The notes: generated by a model from the letters alone, not told the origin. A DNA stretch of 64,000 nt from Salipiger sp. IMCC34102 (GCF_004145405.1 NZ_SELQ01000003.1:124001-188000); one strand, 5' to 3'. Shown: positions 28,717-38,416, numbered from the stretch's first letter. Program-made: numbers and translations.

Positions 28717-29618
28717 GCGGCGATCCCCAGCAGGCTGCCGCCGCCCGCCGTGGCTGGCTTTTGTCCGCCCCGGCGCTGCTGCTTCTGGCGGTGGGAGCCA
28801 CGGGGCCGCTTGCGATCATGCTGGTCTATTCCTTCCTGGAGCCCGGCGATTACGGCAACGTCGAATGGGCGCTGTCGTTCGAGGCCTGGTTCAACGTCAT
28901 CCTGAACCGCGATATCTTCGACGGCACGCTCAGCTTTGCGGATGCGCATCTGTCGATCTTCTGGCGTTCCGCCAAGCTCGCGCTGCTGACGACGCTGTTT
29001 GCCTTCGTCGTGGGCTTTCCCACCGCCTGGTTCATCGCGACCCGCAACGCGGGCGCGCGGACGGCGCTGCTGTTCCTGATCACGATCCCCTTCTGGACCA
29101 ACCTGCTGATCCGCACCTTCGCGATCAACCAGATCATCCGCAACGAGGGGTTCCTGAACACCTTCCTTTTGTGGATCGGCGCGATCGATCAGCCGATCGT
29201 GATGCTCTACACGGATTTCGCGGTCTTTCTGGGCATGACCTACGTCTACCTGCCGCTGATGGTGCTGCCGCTCTTTGCCGCCATCGACCGGTTCGACATG
29301 GCGCTGCTGCAGGCAGGCTACGATCTTTACGCCAGCCGCTGGCAGATCCTGCGCCACGTGATCGTCCCGGTGGTCAAGCCGGGGATCATCGCGGGCTCGA
29401 TCCTGGTGTTCATCCCCGCGCTCGGCGCCTACGTGACGCCGCGCATCCTGGGCGGGGGACGCAACATGATGATCGGCAACTTCATCGAGCTGCAGTTCGG
29501 CCAAGGGCGCAACTGGCCCCTGGGCGCTGCTTTGTCCGTGGTGCTGCTGGTGCTGGTGAGTGCCGCATTGATCGTCTACACGCGGTTCGCCACCGGCGGG
29601 GACAAACCCCATGGCTGA
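28713..29618 (+). CDS. polyamine-type ABC transporter permease (PotB family)
   Basis: An inner-membrane permease of 301 residues with six predicted helices. The EAA-type loop that contacts the ATPase is seen in EAA-like form as [22 protein letters not shown] near 198-219. The gene overlaps the ATPase gene by 4 nt and the next permease by 8 nt. Confidence 0.88.
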   Translation: MSGDPQQAAAARRGWLLSAPALLLLAVGATGPLAIMLVYSFLEPGDYGNVEWALSFEAWFNVILNRDIFDGTLSFADAHLSIFWRSAKLALLTTLFAFVVGFPTAWFIATRNAGARTALLFLITIPFWTNLLIRTFAINQIIRNEGFLNTFLLWIGAIDQPIVMLYTDFAVFLGMTYVYLPLMVLPLFAAIDRFDMALLQAGYDLYASRWQILRHVIVPVVKPGIIAGSILVFIPALGAYVTPRILGGGRNMMIGNFIELQFGQGRNWPLGAALSVVLLVLVSAALIVYTRFATGGDKPHG

Positions 29619-30414
29619 TCGCAGCTTCTCGATCTCGCGCCTGCCTGGGTTCGGCACGATCGCCGTGGCGGTCTTCGTCATGCTCTACGCACCCATCGCC
29701 ATGCTGGTGATCTTCTCGTTCAACGCGGGCGACAGCGTGGCGATCTGGGAGGGTTTCTCCCTGCGCTGGTATCCGGAGGCCTGGGCCAACGAGGCGGTCA
29801 AGGATGCCACCTGGCGGTCGCTGCAAATCGCGACCTGCGCCTCGATCCTGGCGACGACCGTGGCCACGATGGCGGCCCTGGGCACCACGCGCCGGCGTGC
29901 GACGCGCGGGCAAAGCTTCGTCTATCTGATGATCAACCAGCCCCTGATGGTGCCGGAGATCGTGACCGCCGTGGCTTTGCTCATCTTCTTTTCCTCGATC
30001 AAGGTGGCAACGGGCTACCAGGGGCTGGGGTATCTCATCGTGGCGCACGCGGCCTTCTGCACGCCCTTCGCCTACCTGCCGATCCGCGCCCGTCTGGAGG
30101 GCATGGACCTTAGCCTCGAGACGGCGAGTGCCGATCTCTATGCCAGCCGCTGGCAGACCTTCCGCCACGTGACACTGCCGCTCGTCCTGCCGGGTGCCGT
30201 GGCGGGGCTGATGCTGGCCTTCGTGACCTCTCTCGATGACGTGGTCATCACGCTCTTTGTGAAATCCGCCGGGCAGGATACGCTGCCGACCTACATGCTG
30301 GCCCAGATCCGCCGGTCCGTCAGCGCCGAGGTCAACGCGATCTCGACCCTGCTGCTGTTGCTGACCGTGGTCCTGCTGACCGCCTTCTTTCTGCTCACCC
30401 GCAAGCGCACCTGA
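29611..30414 (+). CDS. polyamine-type ABC transporter permease (PotC family)
   Basis: The second permease subunit, 267 residues with six predicted helices. Its cytoplasmic coupling loop is [20 protein letters not shown] near 168-187. LAFVTSLDDVVITLFV near 211-226 is the conserved PotC-type stretch. It overlaps the preceding permease by 8 nt and is followed 29 nt later by the binding-protein gene. Confidence 0.88.
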   Translation: MADRSFSISRLPGFGTIAVAVFVMLYAPIAMLVIFSFNAGDSVAIWEGFSLRWYPEAWANEAVKDATWRSLQIATCASILATTVATMAALGTTRRRATRGQSFVYLMINQPLMVPEIVTAVALLIFFSSIKVATGYQGLGYLIVAHAAFCTPFAYLPIRARLEGMDLSLETASADLYASRWQTFRHVTLPLVLPGAVAGLMLAFVTSLDDVVITLFVKSAGQDTLPTYMLAQIRRSVSAEVNAISTLLLLLTVVLLTAFFLLTRKRT

Positions 30415-30443
30415 TCCAACCAGATACAACAAGGGAGACGACC

Positions 30444-31460
30444 ATGAAAACGCTACTGAGCACGACCTTCATCCTGACGGCCGGCGCACTGTCCGCGCAG
30501 GAGCTGCAGCTTTACAACTGGGGCGACTACACCAGCCCCGAGCTGATCGAGAAGTTCGAGGCCGAGACCGGCATCGAGGTCACGCTGACCGACTACGATT
30601 CCAACGACACGGCCCTGGCCAAGGTCGAAGCGGGCGGTCACGGCTTCGACCTCGTGGTGCCGTCGGCCAACTACATCCCGATCTGGCGCGAGAAGGGCCT
30701 GATTCAGGAATTCGACCTCTCGCGCCTGCCCAGCCACGACAACATCGCCGACGAATGGGTGGACGTGCCCTTCGATCCCGGCCGGCTCTACTCGATCCCC
30801 TGGCAGATCGGCGCGACCGGAATCGCCGTGAACTCCGACGCCTACGAAGGCGACATCAACACCAGCGCGATCTTCCTAGACCCGCCCGAGGAACTGGTCG
30901 GCAAGCTCAACGTCACGCCGGAGATGAACGACATCATGTCGCTCGCCCTGTGGTATGTCGGCGGCGAGCCCTGCACCGAGGACACCGAGATGCTGCGCGC
31001 CGCCCGTGACGTGCTGATCGCGGCCAAGCCCGCCTGGCAGTCGATGGACTACGGCATGTCCGAAAAGCTGGCGGCCAACGACACGATGGCTTCGGTCTAC
31101 TGGAACGGCGCGGTCTTCCGCGCGGCACTGGAAAACGACAAAGTGCAGTTCGGTTATCCGCAGGAAGGCTTCCCGTTGTTCATGGATTCGATCGCGCTGC
31201 TGTCGGATGCCCAGAACATGAACGAGGCCTATACCTTCCTCGAGTTCATCCTGCAGCCCGAGAACGCCGCGCTGATTTCGCAGTACGCCCGCTATGCCAA
31301 CGGCATCGAAGGGTCCGAGGAGTTCATGGACGAGGTCATGAAGAACTCCCCCATGGTCAACATCCCCGCCGAATATGCCGAGGCCGGTGAATTCCTGCCG
31401 ACCTGCTCGGCGGAATCGCTGTCCTATTACACGGCGATCTGGACGGAACTTCAAAAGTGA
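30444..31460 (+). CDS. polyamine-type ABC transporter substrate-binding protein (PotD/PotF family)
   Basis: A periplasmic binding protein of 338 residues with a Sec signal ending near residue 18. The mature start ELQLYNWGDYTSPELI matches the PotD/PotF opening, including the Trp-Gly-Asp-Tyr site region. FDLVVPSANYIPIWREKGLI near 71-90 is also typical. The ligand may be a polyamine, but related proteins bind other amines and amino acids. It closes the operon, and the next gene is convergent. Confidence 0.88.
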   Translation: MKTLLSTTFILTAGALSAQELQLYNWGDYTSPELIEKFEAETGIEVTLTDYDSNDTALAKVEAGGHGFDLVVPSANYIPIWREKGLIQEFDLSRLPSHDNIADEWVDVPFDPGRLYSIPWQIGATGIAVNSDAYEGDINTSAIFLDPPEELVGKLNVTPEMNDIMSLALWYVGGEPCTEDTEMLRAARDVLIAAKPAWQSMDYGMSEKLAANDTMASVYWNGAVFRAALENDKVQFGYPQEGFPLFMDSIALLSDAQNMNEAYTFLEFILQPENAALISQYARYANGIEGSEEFMDEVMKNSPMVNIPAEYAEAGEFLPTCSAESLSYYTAIWTELQK

Positions 31461-31462
31461 TG

Positions 31463-31496
31463 AAAACGGCCACCGGGGCAGGGTGCCCCGGTGGCC
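31463..31496 (-). terminator. strong hairpin terminator between convergent operons
   Basis: A perfect 13-bp stem, GGCCACCGGGGCA at 31468-31480 and TGCCCCGGTGGCC at 31484-31496, has a 3-nt loop. On the minus strand it is followed by GTTTT, so it terminates the aminotransferase transcript. It may also stop the polyamine operon transcript from the plus side, though the T run is only on the minus strand. Confidence 0.85.
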
Positions 31497-31562
31497 GCAT
31501 CTGGGCCGGCTCTGGTGATGGCCGGGACCGCTATTGGTCTTGCGGCCTCCGGGCCCCGCCGA

Positions 31563-32915
31563 TCAGATCGCCCGCAGGCCGGTGTCGATGGCCGCGAGGA
31601 TCGTGTCGATGTGGTGATCCTCGACGATGAGCGAGGGCGACAGGATGACATTGTTGCCCGACACGCGCAGCATGACGCCTTCGGCGTAGGCGGTCTCGTA
31701 CATCGTCTTGATCTCGGGCTTGCCGAGCGGACTTTTCTTCGACCGGTCCGAGACGAGTTCCAGCGCACACATCAGGCCGTGGCCGCCCCGGACGTCGCCG
31801 ATGACATCGTGGCGCGCCATGAGGTCCAGAAGCCCGTCGTGCAGGCGGGTGCCCTGGGTCGCGGCATTGGAGGGCACGTCGAGGCGCAGCGTTTCCGTCA
31901 GGCAGGCGATGGCGGCGGCGGCCCCCACGGGATGGCCCGAGTAGGTGTAGCCCGACCCGATCGAGGCCTTGCCGGTCTTGTCGCTCTCGAAGGTTTCGGC
32001 GATCCGGTCGGACAACATCACGGCTCCGATCGGGAAGAACCCGTTGGACAGCGCCTTGGCCGTGCACATCATGTCGGGCTTCACGCCCCAAAGGCGCGAG
32101 CCGGACCAGGCCCCCGTGCGCCCGAAGGCGGTCACGACCTCGTCGGCGATCAGCAAAATGCCGTGCTTGTCGCAGATCGCCCGCACGCCCGGCATGAAGC
32201 TTTCGTGCGGCGGGATCACGCCGCCCGCGCCCAGGATCGGCTCCATGATGAAGGCGGCGATGGTGTCGGCGCCCTGGAAGGCGATCTCGTCCTCGATCGC
32301 GGCCAGGCACAGTTGCGCCAGCCGCGCGGGGTCGCTTTCGTCGAAGGGGTTGCGGTAGGCATAGGGCGCTGGCGTGTGGAAGCAGCCGGGCATGAGCGGC
32401 TCGTAGGCCGCGCGGAAGTTGGCATTCCCGTTGACCGAGGCGCCCAGCGTATGCGTCCCGTGGTAGCCTTTCTTGAGGCTAAGGAACTTGGACCGGCCGC
32501 CTTCGCCGCGCAGGCGATGGTATTGACGGGCAAGCCGCAGGGCGACCTCGACGCTGTCGGACCCGCCCGAGGTGTAGAAGGCACGGGTCAGCCCGTCGGG
32601 GGCGAAGAACTCTGACAGCATGTGGGACAGCTCGATCGCGACATCCGTCGTCGTCCCGCGGAAGATCGTGTAGTAGGGCAGGCGGTCGAGCTGGTCCTTC
32701 ATCGCCTGTTTCACCGGCTCGCAGGAATAGCCCAAGTTCACGTTCCAAAGCCCGCCCGCGGAATCCAGCATCCGGTGGCCGTCCACGTCGGTGATGTGCA
32801 CGCCCTCGGCCTCGGCGATGATCGCGGGGGCGTTGGCCTGCATGTCGCCGGGATGGGCCATCGGGTGCCACAGGTGGCGGGCGTTCTGCGCGTGCAGGAA
32901 ATTCGAATCTTTCAT
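31563..32915 (-). CDS. class III pyridoxal-phosphate aminotransferase (omega-amine:pyruvate type)
   Basis: A PLP enzyme of 450 residues that transfers an amino group from an amine or omega-amino acid to a keto acid, usually pyruvate. The conserved WHPMAHPGD opening, the GGSDSVEVALRLAR block, GADTIAAFIMEPI, DEVVTAFGRTG and the PLP lysine in CTAKALSNGF near 285 are all present. The ATG at 32915 lies just after the iclR stop and follows AAGGG. A start at 32936 would overlap iclR. It is probably co-transcribed with iclR and lies opposite the polyamine transporter, so a polyamine or other diamine is a reasonable substrate. Confidence 0.88.
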   Translation of the reverse strand: MKDSNFLHAQNARHLWHPMAHPGDMQANAPAIIAEAEGVHITDVDGHRMLDSAGGLWNVNLGYSCEPVKQAMKDQLDRLPYYTIFRGTTTDVAIELSHMLSEFFAPDGLTRAFYTSGGSDSVEVALRLARQYHRLRGEGGRSKFLSLKKGYHGTHTLGASVNGNANFRAAYEPLMPGCFHTPAPYAYRNPFDESDPARLAQLCLAAIEDEIAFQGADTIAAFIMEPILGAGGVIPPHESFMPGVRAICDKHGILLIADEVVTAFGRTGAWSGSRLWGVKPDMMCTAKALSNGFFPIGAVMLSDRIAETFESDKTGKASIGSGYTYSGHPVGAAAAIACLTETLRLDVPSNAATQGTRLHDGLLDLMARHDVIGDVRGGHGLMCALELVSDRSKKSPLGKPEIKTMYETAYAEGVMLRVSGNNVILSPSLIVEDHHIDTILAAIDTGLRAI

Positions 32916-32916
32916 G

Positions 32917-33726
32917 TCAGGCCCTTTTGGTGTCACGGGGATCGGAAACGGCAGCCCAAAGGGCCGCGAGGTCGGGCGGCACGGTGCCGCCTAGCGAAAC
33001 GGTTGCGCGGGCGGCTCCGGCGCACAGACGCGCGCGAAACGACTCGAGCCGGTCGTCGGTGCCGCGCCCGCTGGGCATCGCGACCGACAGCGCGCCGATG
33101 ACGGCCCCGGAGGCGCCGAAGAGCGGGGCGGCCTGGCTTGCAACCTCGGTGTCGAAGCCACCCGCCGCCCGCGCGAGCCCCGCCGCGCGGATCTCGACCA
33201 GCCGGGCGCGCAGGGCCTCGGGATCGGTGATCGTGCGGTCGGTATGGGCCGCGAGCGGGCCGGCGAGCACCGCCTCGCGCAGGGCGTCGTCGGCGAAGGC
33301 CAGCACCACGAGGCCGGACGCCGTCGCGTGCAACGGCTGCATCTCGGCCTCGTCGAAGGACACTTGCGTCCCGTGGCGCTTGGGATCGGCATGGAAGATC
33401 GGCGACAGGATCCGCCCCTGCAGCATCGAGGCGTGGACCAGCTCGTCCAGGTCTTCCGAGAGTTCCGTGACAAGCGGACGAAGAACCGCGCGCGTCGGAA
33501 AGGTCGATTCGCGCACGCTGGTCAGGCGCAGGATCGCGGGTCCCAGCCGGTAGGCGCGGGTCACGGAATCCTGCTCCAGAAAGCCATTCTGTTCGAGTTC
33601 GACCAGGTGCCGATGCACGGTGGCCTTGTCGCGCCCGGTCAGGCGCACGAATTCCCCCAACCCGATCGAGGGGCGGGTTCGGCTGAAGTAGCCCAGCAAA
33701 TCCAGTGCCTTGGTGATCGTGCCCAT
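32917..33726 (-). CDS. IclR family transcriptional regulator
   Basis: A 269-residue regulator. An N-terminal winged helix is seen at about 1-60 (ALDLLGYFSRTRPSIGLGEF then TGRDKATVHRHLVELEQNG), and an effector-binding domain follows. It is divergent from the tctC operon across 131 bp that contain an operator-like element, and it precedes the class III aminotransferase in the same direction. The same element recurs before the phospho-lyase operon 10 kb away, so this protein is the best candidate regulator for both. The effector is unknown. Confidence 0.88.
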   Translation of the reverse strand: MGTITKALDLLGYFSRTRPSIGLGEFVRLTGRDKATVHRHLVELEQNGFLEQDSVTRAYRLGPAILRLTSVRESTFPTRAVLRPLVTELSEDLDELVHASMLQGRILSPIFHADPKRHGTQVSFDEAEMQPLHATASGLVVLAFADDALREAVLAGPLAAHTDRTITDPEALRARLVEIRAAGLARAAGGFDTEVASQAAPLFGASGAVIGALSVAMPSGRGTDDRLESFRARLCAGAARATVSLGGTVPPDLAALWAAVSDPRDTKRA

Positions 33727-33813
33727 GATGCGGGGGGCCCTCGTATCAAGAAATCAGCGGTTGGCTGCGGGGAATGATTGACAGACTCGGACCCGGGGTG
33801 CAAGTATATTTGC

Positions 33814-33829
33814 AACCAATGGTTCAAAT
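33814..33829 (+). promoter_or_regulatory. putative IclR operator upstream of tctC
   Basis: AACC-AAT-GGTTCAAAT contains an AACC/GGTT inverted core and lies 28 bp before the tctC start. It matches the element at 43980-43995 (minus strand) at 14 of 16 positions. A further TGAAC at 33832-33836 makes GGTTCA-N5-TGAAC. Its place in the iclR/tctC divergent gap supports an IclR site. Confidence 0.7.
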
Positions 33830-33857
33830 AATGAACTACCTGTCCAACGGAGAGACC

Positions 33858-34796
33858 ATGAAACATCTTGCCTTGCCTGTTGCCGCCCTGATGGCGTCCT
33901 TGCCTGTCGCGGCTTTGGCCGAATACCCCGAGCAGCCCGTCGAATTCGTAGTGCCCTTCCCGCCGGGCGACCTCGAGGACATCCTGACCCGCATGATCGC
34001 CGACGAGTTTCAGGCCGAGTACGGCGTCGCCGCGGCGGTGGTGAACAAGCCGGGCGGCGGCGGTGGCCCGTTCCCAGGCGCGGCGGAAGTGGCCGCGGCC
34101 CCGGCGGACGGCTACACGGTGGGATCCTTCGTGATCGACATCCCGCTGGTCGGCCCCGACATCGGCATCCCGGCCCTGTCGCCCAACCCGTTCGAGCCGA
34201 TCGGCATCTTCCTGACCTATCCCTTCGTCATCGCGGCCGCGGGCGACGCGCCGTTCTCCACCATGGAGGAATTGGCGACCTACGCGAACGAGAACGACGT
34301 CTTCCTCGGCCACTTCGGCACCTTCGCAGTGCCCACACAGGTGACCTTCGCCATGGCCGCCGAGATGGGCTTCGAATGGGGGGCGGAAGCCGCCTTCGAC
34401 GCGCTCGATTGCAACGCGCTGGCCTCCGGCGACGTGGATGTGATGAACACCACCCTGCAGCAGATCCGGCCCTGCCTCGACGATCTGACGATCCTGGCCT
34501 CGGTCGGCAACGAACGGACCGAGCTTACCCCGGATGTCCCGACCGTGGCCGAGATCACCCCCGATCTGAACATCGCCCTGTGGAACGGTTTGTTTGTCCA
34601 CGCGGATACCCCGCAGGACGTGCGCGACAAGATCGCCGTGGTGGCCGAACGGGTGATGAACTCCGACGAGGTTCAGGACCTGCGCGAACAGACCGGCGCG
34701 CTGATCTACTGGCAGGATGCCGAAGAGGCGACGCAGCAGATCGAACAGGACGCCGAAACGCTGGTACGCGTGATGGAATACGTCCCCGCCGAGTAA
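33858..34796 (+). CDS. tripartite tricarboxylate transporter substrate-binding protein, TctC family
   Basis: A periplasmic binding protein of 312 residues for a TTT-type secondary transporter. The Sec signal ends near residue 20 (Ala-Leu-Ala). The mature start YPEQPVEFVVPFPPGD and the following NKPGGGGGPFPG stretch match the TctC/Bug family. The Met at 33858 begins the signal peptide and follows GGAGAG. The earlier in-frame start at 33774 would cover the operator. It is the first gene of tctC-tctB-tctA-aldehyde dehydrogenase-Tm-1-HAD. The ligand is unlikely to be citrate by default, since Bug proteins bind many acids. Confidence 0.88.
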   Translation: MKHLALPVAALMASLPVAALAEYPEQPVEFVVPFPPGDLEDILTRMIADEFQAEYGVAAAVVNKPGGGGGPFPGAAEVAAAPADGYTVGSFVIDIPLVGPDIGIPALSPNPFEPIGIFLTYPFVIAAAGDAPFSTMEELATYANENDVFLGHFGTFAVPTQVTFAMAAEMGFEWGAEAAFDALDCNALASGDVDVMNTTLQQIRPCLDDLTILASVGNERTELTPDVPTVAEITPDLNIALWNGLFVHADTPQDVRDKIAVVAERVMNSDEVQDLREQTGALIYWQDAEEATQQIEQDAETLVRVMEYVPAE

Positions 34797-34804
34797 GTCT
34801 CAGT

Positions 34805-34830
34805 CCCCCCGGCCGACCGCGGCCGGGGGG
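34805..34830 (+). promoter_or_regulatory. intra-operon hairpin between tctC and tctB
   Basis: CCCCCCGGCC at 34805-34814 and GGCCGGGGGG at 34821-34830 form a perfect 10-bp stem with a 6-nt loop. There is no T run, so it is more likely an mRNA-stabilising or attenuating hairpin that raises the binding-protein level relative to the membrane genes. Confidence 0.6.
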
Positions 34831-34854
34831 CAAGACCAAGGATGCCCTGGTGCC

Positions 34855-35391
34855 ATGACCCAGACCCTTCAGGATCTCTTCAAACGCTACCGCAGGCCGG
34901 GCGATCTTCTGTTCGCGATGCTGTTCTTCGCGTTCAGCCTGTTCCTGCTGGCCAGCCTGCCGTTCCAGACGACCTGGGTCGCGCGCACGGGGCTGGTGGC
35001 GCAGCCCGCGTTCTGGCCCACCGTTTCGATCGCGGTGATGGTGCTCTTCGGCGGGCTGCACCTTTTGGGCGGCCTTTTGTCGGCCCGCATCCCGGGGCGC
35101 CTGGCCGAGGTCATGTACTGGGTGAAATCGGCGGAATACGCGCTATGGTTCCTGGCCTACGTGCTGATCCTGCCTGTGGTGGGGTATCTGCCGACCACCG
35201 TGGCGCTCTCGGTGATCCTGACCTTGCGGCTGGGCTATCGCGGGCCGCGCTGGATCGTGATCGCGGCGGTCTTCGGTGCGGCGGTCGTGCTGGTCTTCAA
35301 GGGGCTTCTGGGGGTGCGCATCCCCGGCGGCACGCTCTACCGCCTGATCGAGAACGACGCCCTGCGCAGCTTCGCGCTGTCCTATCTTTAA
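34855..35391 (+). CDS. tripartite tricarboxylate transporter small membrane subunit, TctB family
   Basis: The small membrane subunit, 178 residues with four hydrophobic segments, at about 20-37, 53-72, 92-115 and 123-148. Sequence conservation in TctB is low, so the call relies on length, topology and its place between tctC and tctA. It follows a strong intra-operon hairpin. Confidence 0.85.
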   Translation: MTQTLQDLFKRYRRPGDLLFAMLFFAFSLFLLASLPFQTTWVARTGLVAQPAFWPTVSIAVMVLFGGLHLLGGLLSARIPGRLAEVMYWVKSAEYALWFLAYVLILPVVGYLPTTVALSVILTLRLGYRGPRWIVIAAVFGAAVVLVFKGLLGVRIPGGTLYRLIENDALRSFALSYL

Positions 35392-35403
35392 GGAATAACC
35401 CTC

Positions 35404-36927
35404 GTGGACGTTTTCCTGTCCGGCCTGGAGATGCTCGCGCGTTTCGACATCGCCCTGGCCTTGCTCATAGGCTCCATCGGAGGCGTCATCATCGGTGCGA
35501 TCCCCGGCGTGGGACCGCCCGTGGCGATCGCCATCCTGCTGCCCGCGACCTTTGCGCTGCCGCCTCTGGTGGGGCTGACGCTGCTTCTGGGGATCTACGG
35601 ATCCTCGATGTTCGGCGGCGCACTTCCGGCCATCCTGATCAACACGCCCGGCACGGCGGTCAATGCGCTGACCACCTACGATGGTCACCCGATGGCCCGC
35701 GACGGAAACCCGCTGCGCGCGCTGGGGCTTGCCTACGGCGCCTCCTTCGTCTCGGCGGTGCTGTCGATCCTGGCCCTCATCCTGCTGTCGCCGCTCCTGG
35801 CCAGGATCGCGCCGATGTTCGGCAGCCGGGAGATCTTTCTCGCGGCCCTTCTGGGCATCGTCCTGGTGGTGCTGGCGCACCGGGGGCAGACCTTTCCCGC
35901 GGGCATGCTCGCGGCACTCGGCATCTTCCTGGCCACCGTGGGGCTGGAGCCCGTGAAGTATACCCAGCGCTTCACTTTCGGGACCGACACGCTGGCCTCC
36001 GGCTTCGATCTGATCGTGGTGGTCATGGGACTCTTCGCGCTCAGCCAGGCCTTCACGCTGATGGCCGACCCCGAGGCCGCACCGGACACCAAGCCGATCA
36101 AGGGCAGCCTCTTTCGCGCGATGCTGGAGGTGTTCCGCTTCAAGCGCATCGCCGCCGCCGGGTCCGGGTTCGGCGTGCTGATGGGGATGATCCCGGGCGT
36201 GGGCGAGTTCACGGCCCAGTTCCTGTCCTACACTTATGCGCAGAAAAGCTCGAAGACGCCCGAGCAGTTCGGCAAGGGCAGCCCCGAGGGGCTGGTGGCC
36301 TCCGAATCCGCCAACAACGCCGTGCCCGCGGCGGCGATGATCCCGCTGCTGGCACTTGGCATCCCGGGCGAGGCGCTGACGGCGATGATGCTTTCGGTCT
36401 TCTACGTGCACAACGTCGTGCCGGGGCCGGGACTGTTTCAGAACCAGCTGGACCTTGTCTACGCGCTCTACGCGGCCTTGCTGATCCTGAACGTGATCGT
36501 TGTGATCTTCCTGATTTTCGCTTCGAACTGGCTCTTGCAGATCATCCGCGTGCCGACCCGGTTCCTGGGCCTCGCGATCCTGATCCTGTCCTTCGTCGGC
36601 GTCTACACGTTGCGCAACTCGGTCAGCGACTGCGTCATCGCGGCGGGCTTCGGGCTCTTCGGGGTGATCCTCAAGCGCCAGAACCTGCCGGTGGTGCCGA
36701 TCATCCTCGGGATGGTTCTGGGCGGGATCATGGAGACGAAGCTGCGCTCCGCCATGGGGCGGGTGCGCAGCCCTCTGGATTTCGTCGACCGTCCCATCGC
36801 GGGCTTCCTTGCCGCGGTCATCGTGCTTTTGATCGTGGGCCACATCTGGGGCGTGATCCGAGAGCGCCGCCGCGGCCTGCCCGAGGACGCGCACGACCAC
36901 GACATGCACCACACCCAGCAAAGGTAG
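35404..36927 (+). CDS. tripartite tricarboxylate transporter large membrane subunit, TctA family
   Basis: The large permease subunit, 507 residues with about 11 or 12 membrane helices. TctA signatures are present: GAIPGVGPPVAIAILLP near 32-48, YGSSMFGGALPAILINTPGT near 66-85, and a second repeat MGMIPGVGEFTAQFLSYTYAQ near 260-280. The start is GTG at 35404, 12 nt after tctB. It ends 4 nt before the aldehyde dehydrogenase gene. Confidence 0.92.
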   Translation: MDVFLSGLEMLARFDIALALLIGSIGGVIIGAIPGVGPPVAIAILLPATFALPPLVGLTLLLGIYGSSMFGGALPAILINTPGTAVNALTTYDGHPMARDGNPLRALGLAYGASFVSAVLSILALILLSPLLARIAPMFGSREIFLAALLGIVLVVLAHRGQTFPAGMLAALGIFLATVGLEPVKYTQRFTFGTDTLASGFDLIVVVMGLFALSQAFTLMADPEAAPDTKPIKGSLFRAMLEVFRFKRIAAAGSGFGVLMGMIPGVGEFTAQFLSYTYAQKSSKTPEQFGKGSPEGLVASESANNAVPAAAMIPLLALGIPGEALTAMMLSVFYVHNVVPGPGLFQNQLDLVYALYAALLILNVIVVIFLIFASNWLLQIIRVPTRFLGLAILILSFVGVYTLRNSVSDCVIAAGFGLFGVILKRQNLPVVPIILGMVLGGIMETKLRSAMGRVRSPLDFVDRPIAGFLAAVIVLLIVGHIWGVIRERRRGLPEDAHDHDMHHTQQR

Positions 36928-36931
36928 ACCG

Positions 36932-38416
36932 ATGCTCGACCACACGACACTCGACCGGCTGCGCGCGACCCCCGTCGCGGAAGGCCGTCACCTGATCGAC
37001 GGCCAATGGGTCGGCGCCTCCGACGGCGCACGGATGGAGGTGATCTCGCCGCTCGACGGTCAGGTCCTGACCACCATCGCCGCCGGCACGGACGCTGATG
37101 CGCAGGCCGCCTGTGCCGCCGCGCGACGCGCCTTCGACGACGGACGCTGGTCGGGTCTGGCCCCCGCCGCGCGCAAGGCGGTCCTGCTGCGCTGGGCCGC
37201 GCTGATCGAGGCGGAGGCCGAGGCGCTTGCCGTGCTGGGCGTACGCGACAACGGGACCGAGATCGGGATGGCGCTGAAGGCCGAACCACTCTCCGCCGCC
37301 GCGACGATCCGCTATTACGCGGAAGCCGCCGACAAGCATTACGGCCAGATCGCACCGACCGCCCCCGGCACGCTGGGACTTGTCCACGCGGAGCCCGTGG
37401 GCGTGGTCGCCGCGATCGTGCCCTGGAACTTTCCGCTGATGATCGGCGCCTGGAAACTGGGTCCGGCGCTGGCCGCAGGCTGCACCGTCGTCGTCAAGCC
37501 ACCCGAGACCGCGTCGCTGACGCTGTTGCGGATCGCCGAACTGGCGCAGACGGCGGGCCTGCCGGACGGGGTGCTGAACGTGGTCACCGGCGCGGGATCG
37601 GTGGTGGGCGAGGCGCTGTCGCTGTCGCAAAAGGTCGACGTGGTCACTTTCACCGGCTCCGGTCCCGTGGGGCGGCGGCTGATGCAGAATGCGGGCGCCT
37701 CGAACCTCAAGCGGGTCTATCTGGAACTGGGGGGCAAGTCGCCCAACATCGTCTTTGCCGATGCGCCGGACCTGGACGAGGCGGCCAAGGTCTCCGCGGC
37801 GGGAATCTTCCGCAACTCCGGCCAGGTCTGCGTCGCGGGTAGCCGGATCCTGGTGGAACGCGGCATCCACGACGCCTTCGTCGAAAAACTGGCGGCTCAG
37901 GCCCGTGCCACGGTCGTGGGCGATCCGCTCGATCCCGCGACACAGGCCGGTGCGGTCAACAGCGCGCGGCAGCTGCAGCAGAACCTCACCTTCGTGGAGG
38001 AGGCCCGCGAACAGGGCCGCACCGTGATCGGCGGAAACCGCATCCGCGAGGAAACCGGCGGCTACTTCATGGAGCCCACCATCGTCACCGGCGTCGACCC
38101 CGCCGACCGCTTGGCACAGGAAGAGGTCTTCGGCCCCGTCGTGGCCGTGATCCCCTTCGACACCGAGGACGAGGCCATCGCGATCGCCAACGGCACCGAC
38201 TACGGCTTGGCGGCTGCGGTCTGGACCTCTGATCTGTCCCGCGCGCACCGCATGGTGGCGCGGATCCGCGCGGGCGTGGTTCATGTGAACACCTACGGCG
38301 GGGCGGATCTGACCGTGCCGCTGGGGGGTGTCGGCCAATCCGGCAACGGGCACGACAAGTCTCTGCACGCGCTCGACAAGTTCCTCAACCTCAAGACCGC
38401 GTGGATCAAGCTATGA
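36932..38416 (+). CDS. NAD(P)-dependent aldehyde dehydrogenase
   Basis: A 494-residue aldehyde dehydrogenase that oxidises an aldehyde to the acid. It has the PWNFPLM cofactor stretch near 168-174, the general base Glu in LELGGKSPN near 266-268, and the catalytic Cys in NSGQVCVAGSR near 301. It sits in the TTT operon, 4 nt after tctA, and overlaps the Tm-1-like gene by ATGA. It may oxidise the aldehyde produced by the nearby phospho-lyase-like enzyme, since both operons share an operator-like element. Confidence 0.9.
   Translation: MLDHTTLDRLRATPVAEGRHLIDGQWVGASDGARMEVISPLDGQVLTTIAAGTDADAQAACAAARRAFDDGRWSGLAPAARKAVLLRWAALIEAEAEALAVLGVRDNGTEIGMALKAEPLSAAATIRYYAEAADKHYGQIAPTAPGTLGLVHAEPVGVVAAIVPWNFPLMIGAWKLGPALAAGCTVVVKPPETASLTLLRIAELAQTAGLPDGVLNVVTGAGSVVGEALSLSQKVDVVTFTGSGPVGRRLMQNAGASNLKRVYLELGGKSPNIVFADAPDLDEAAKVSAAGIFRNSGQVCVAGSRILVERGIHDAFVEKLAAQARATVVGDPLDPATQAGAVNSARQLQQNLTFVEEAREQGRTVIGGNRIREETGGYFMEPTIVTGVDPADRLAQEEVFGPVVAVIPFDTEDEAIAIANGTDYGLAAAVWTSDLSRAHRMVARIRAGVVHVNTYGGADLTVPLGGVGQSGNGHDKSLHALDKFLNLKTAWIKL

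Noticed and set aside
32915-32936. ATG at 32936 for the class III aminotransferase
   Set aside because: It would overlap iclR by 20 nt. The ATG at 32915 directly follows the iclR stop and has AAGGG upstream.
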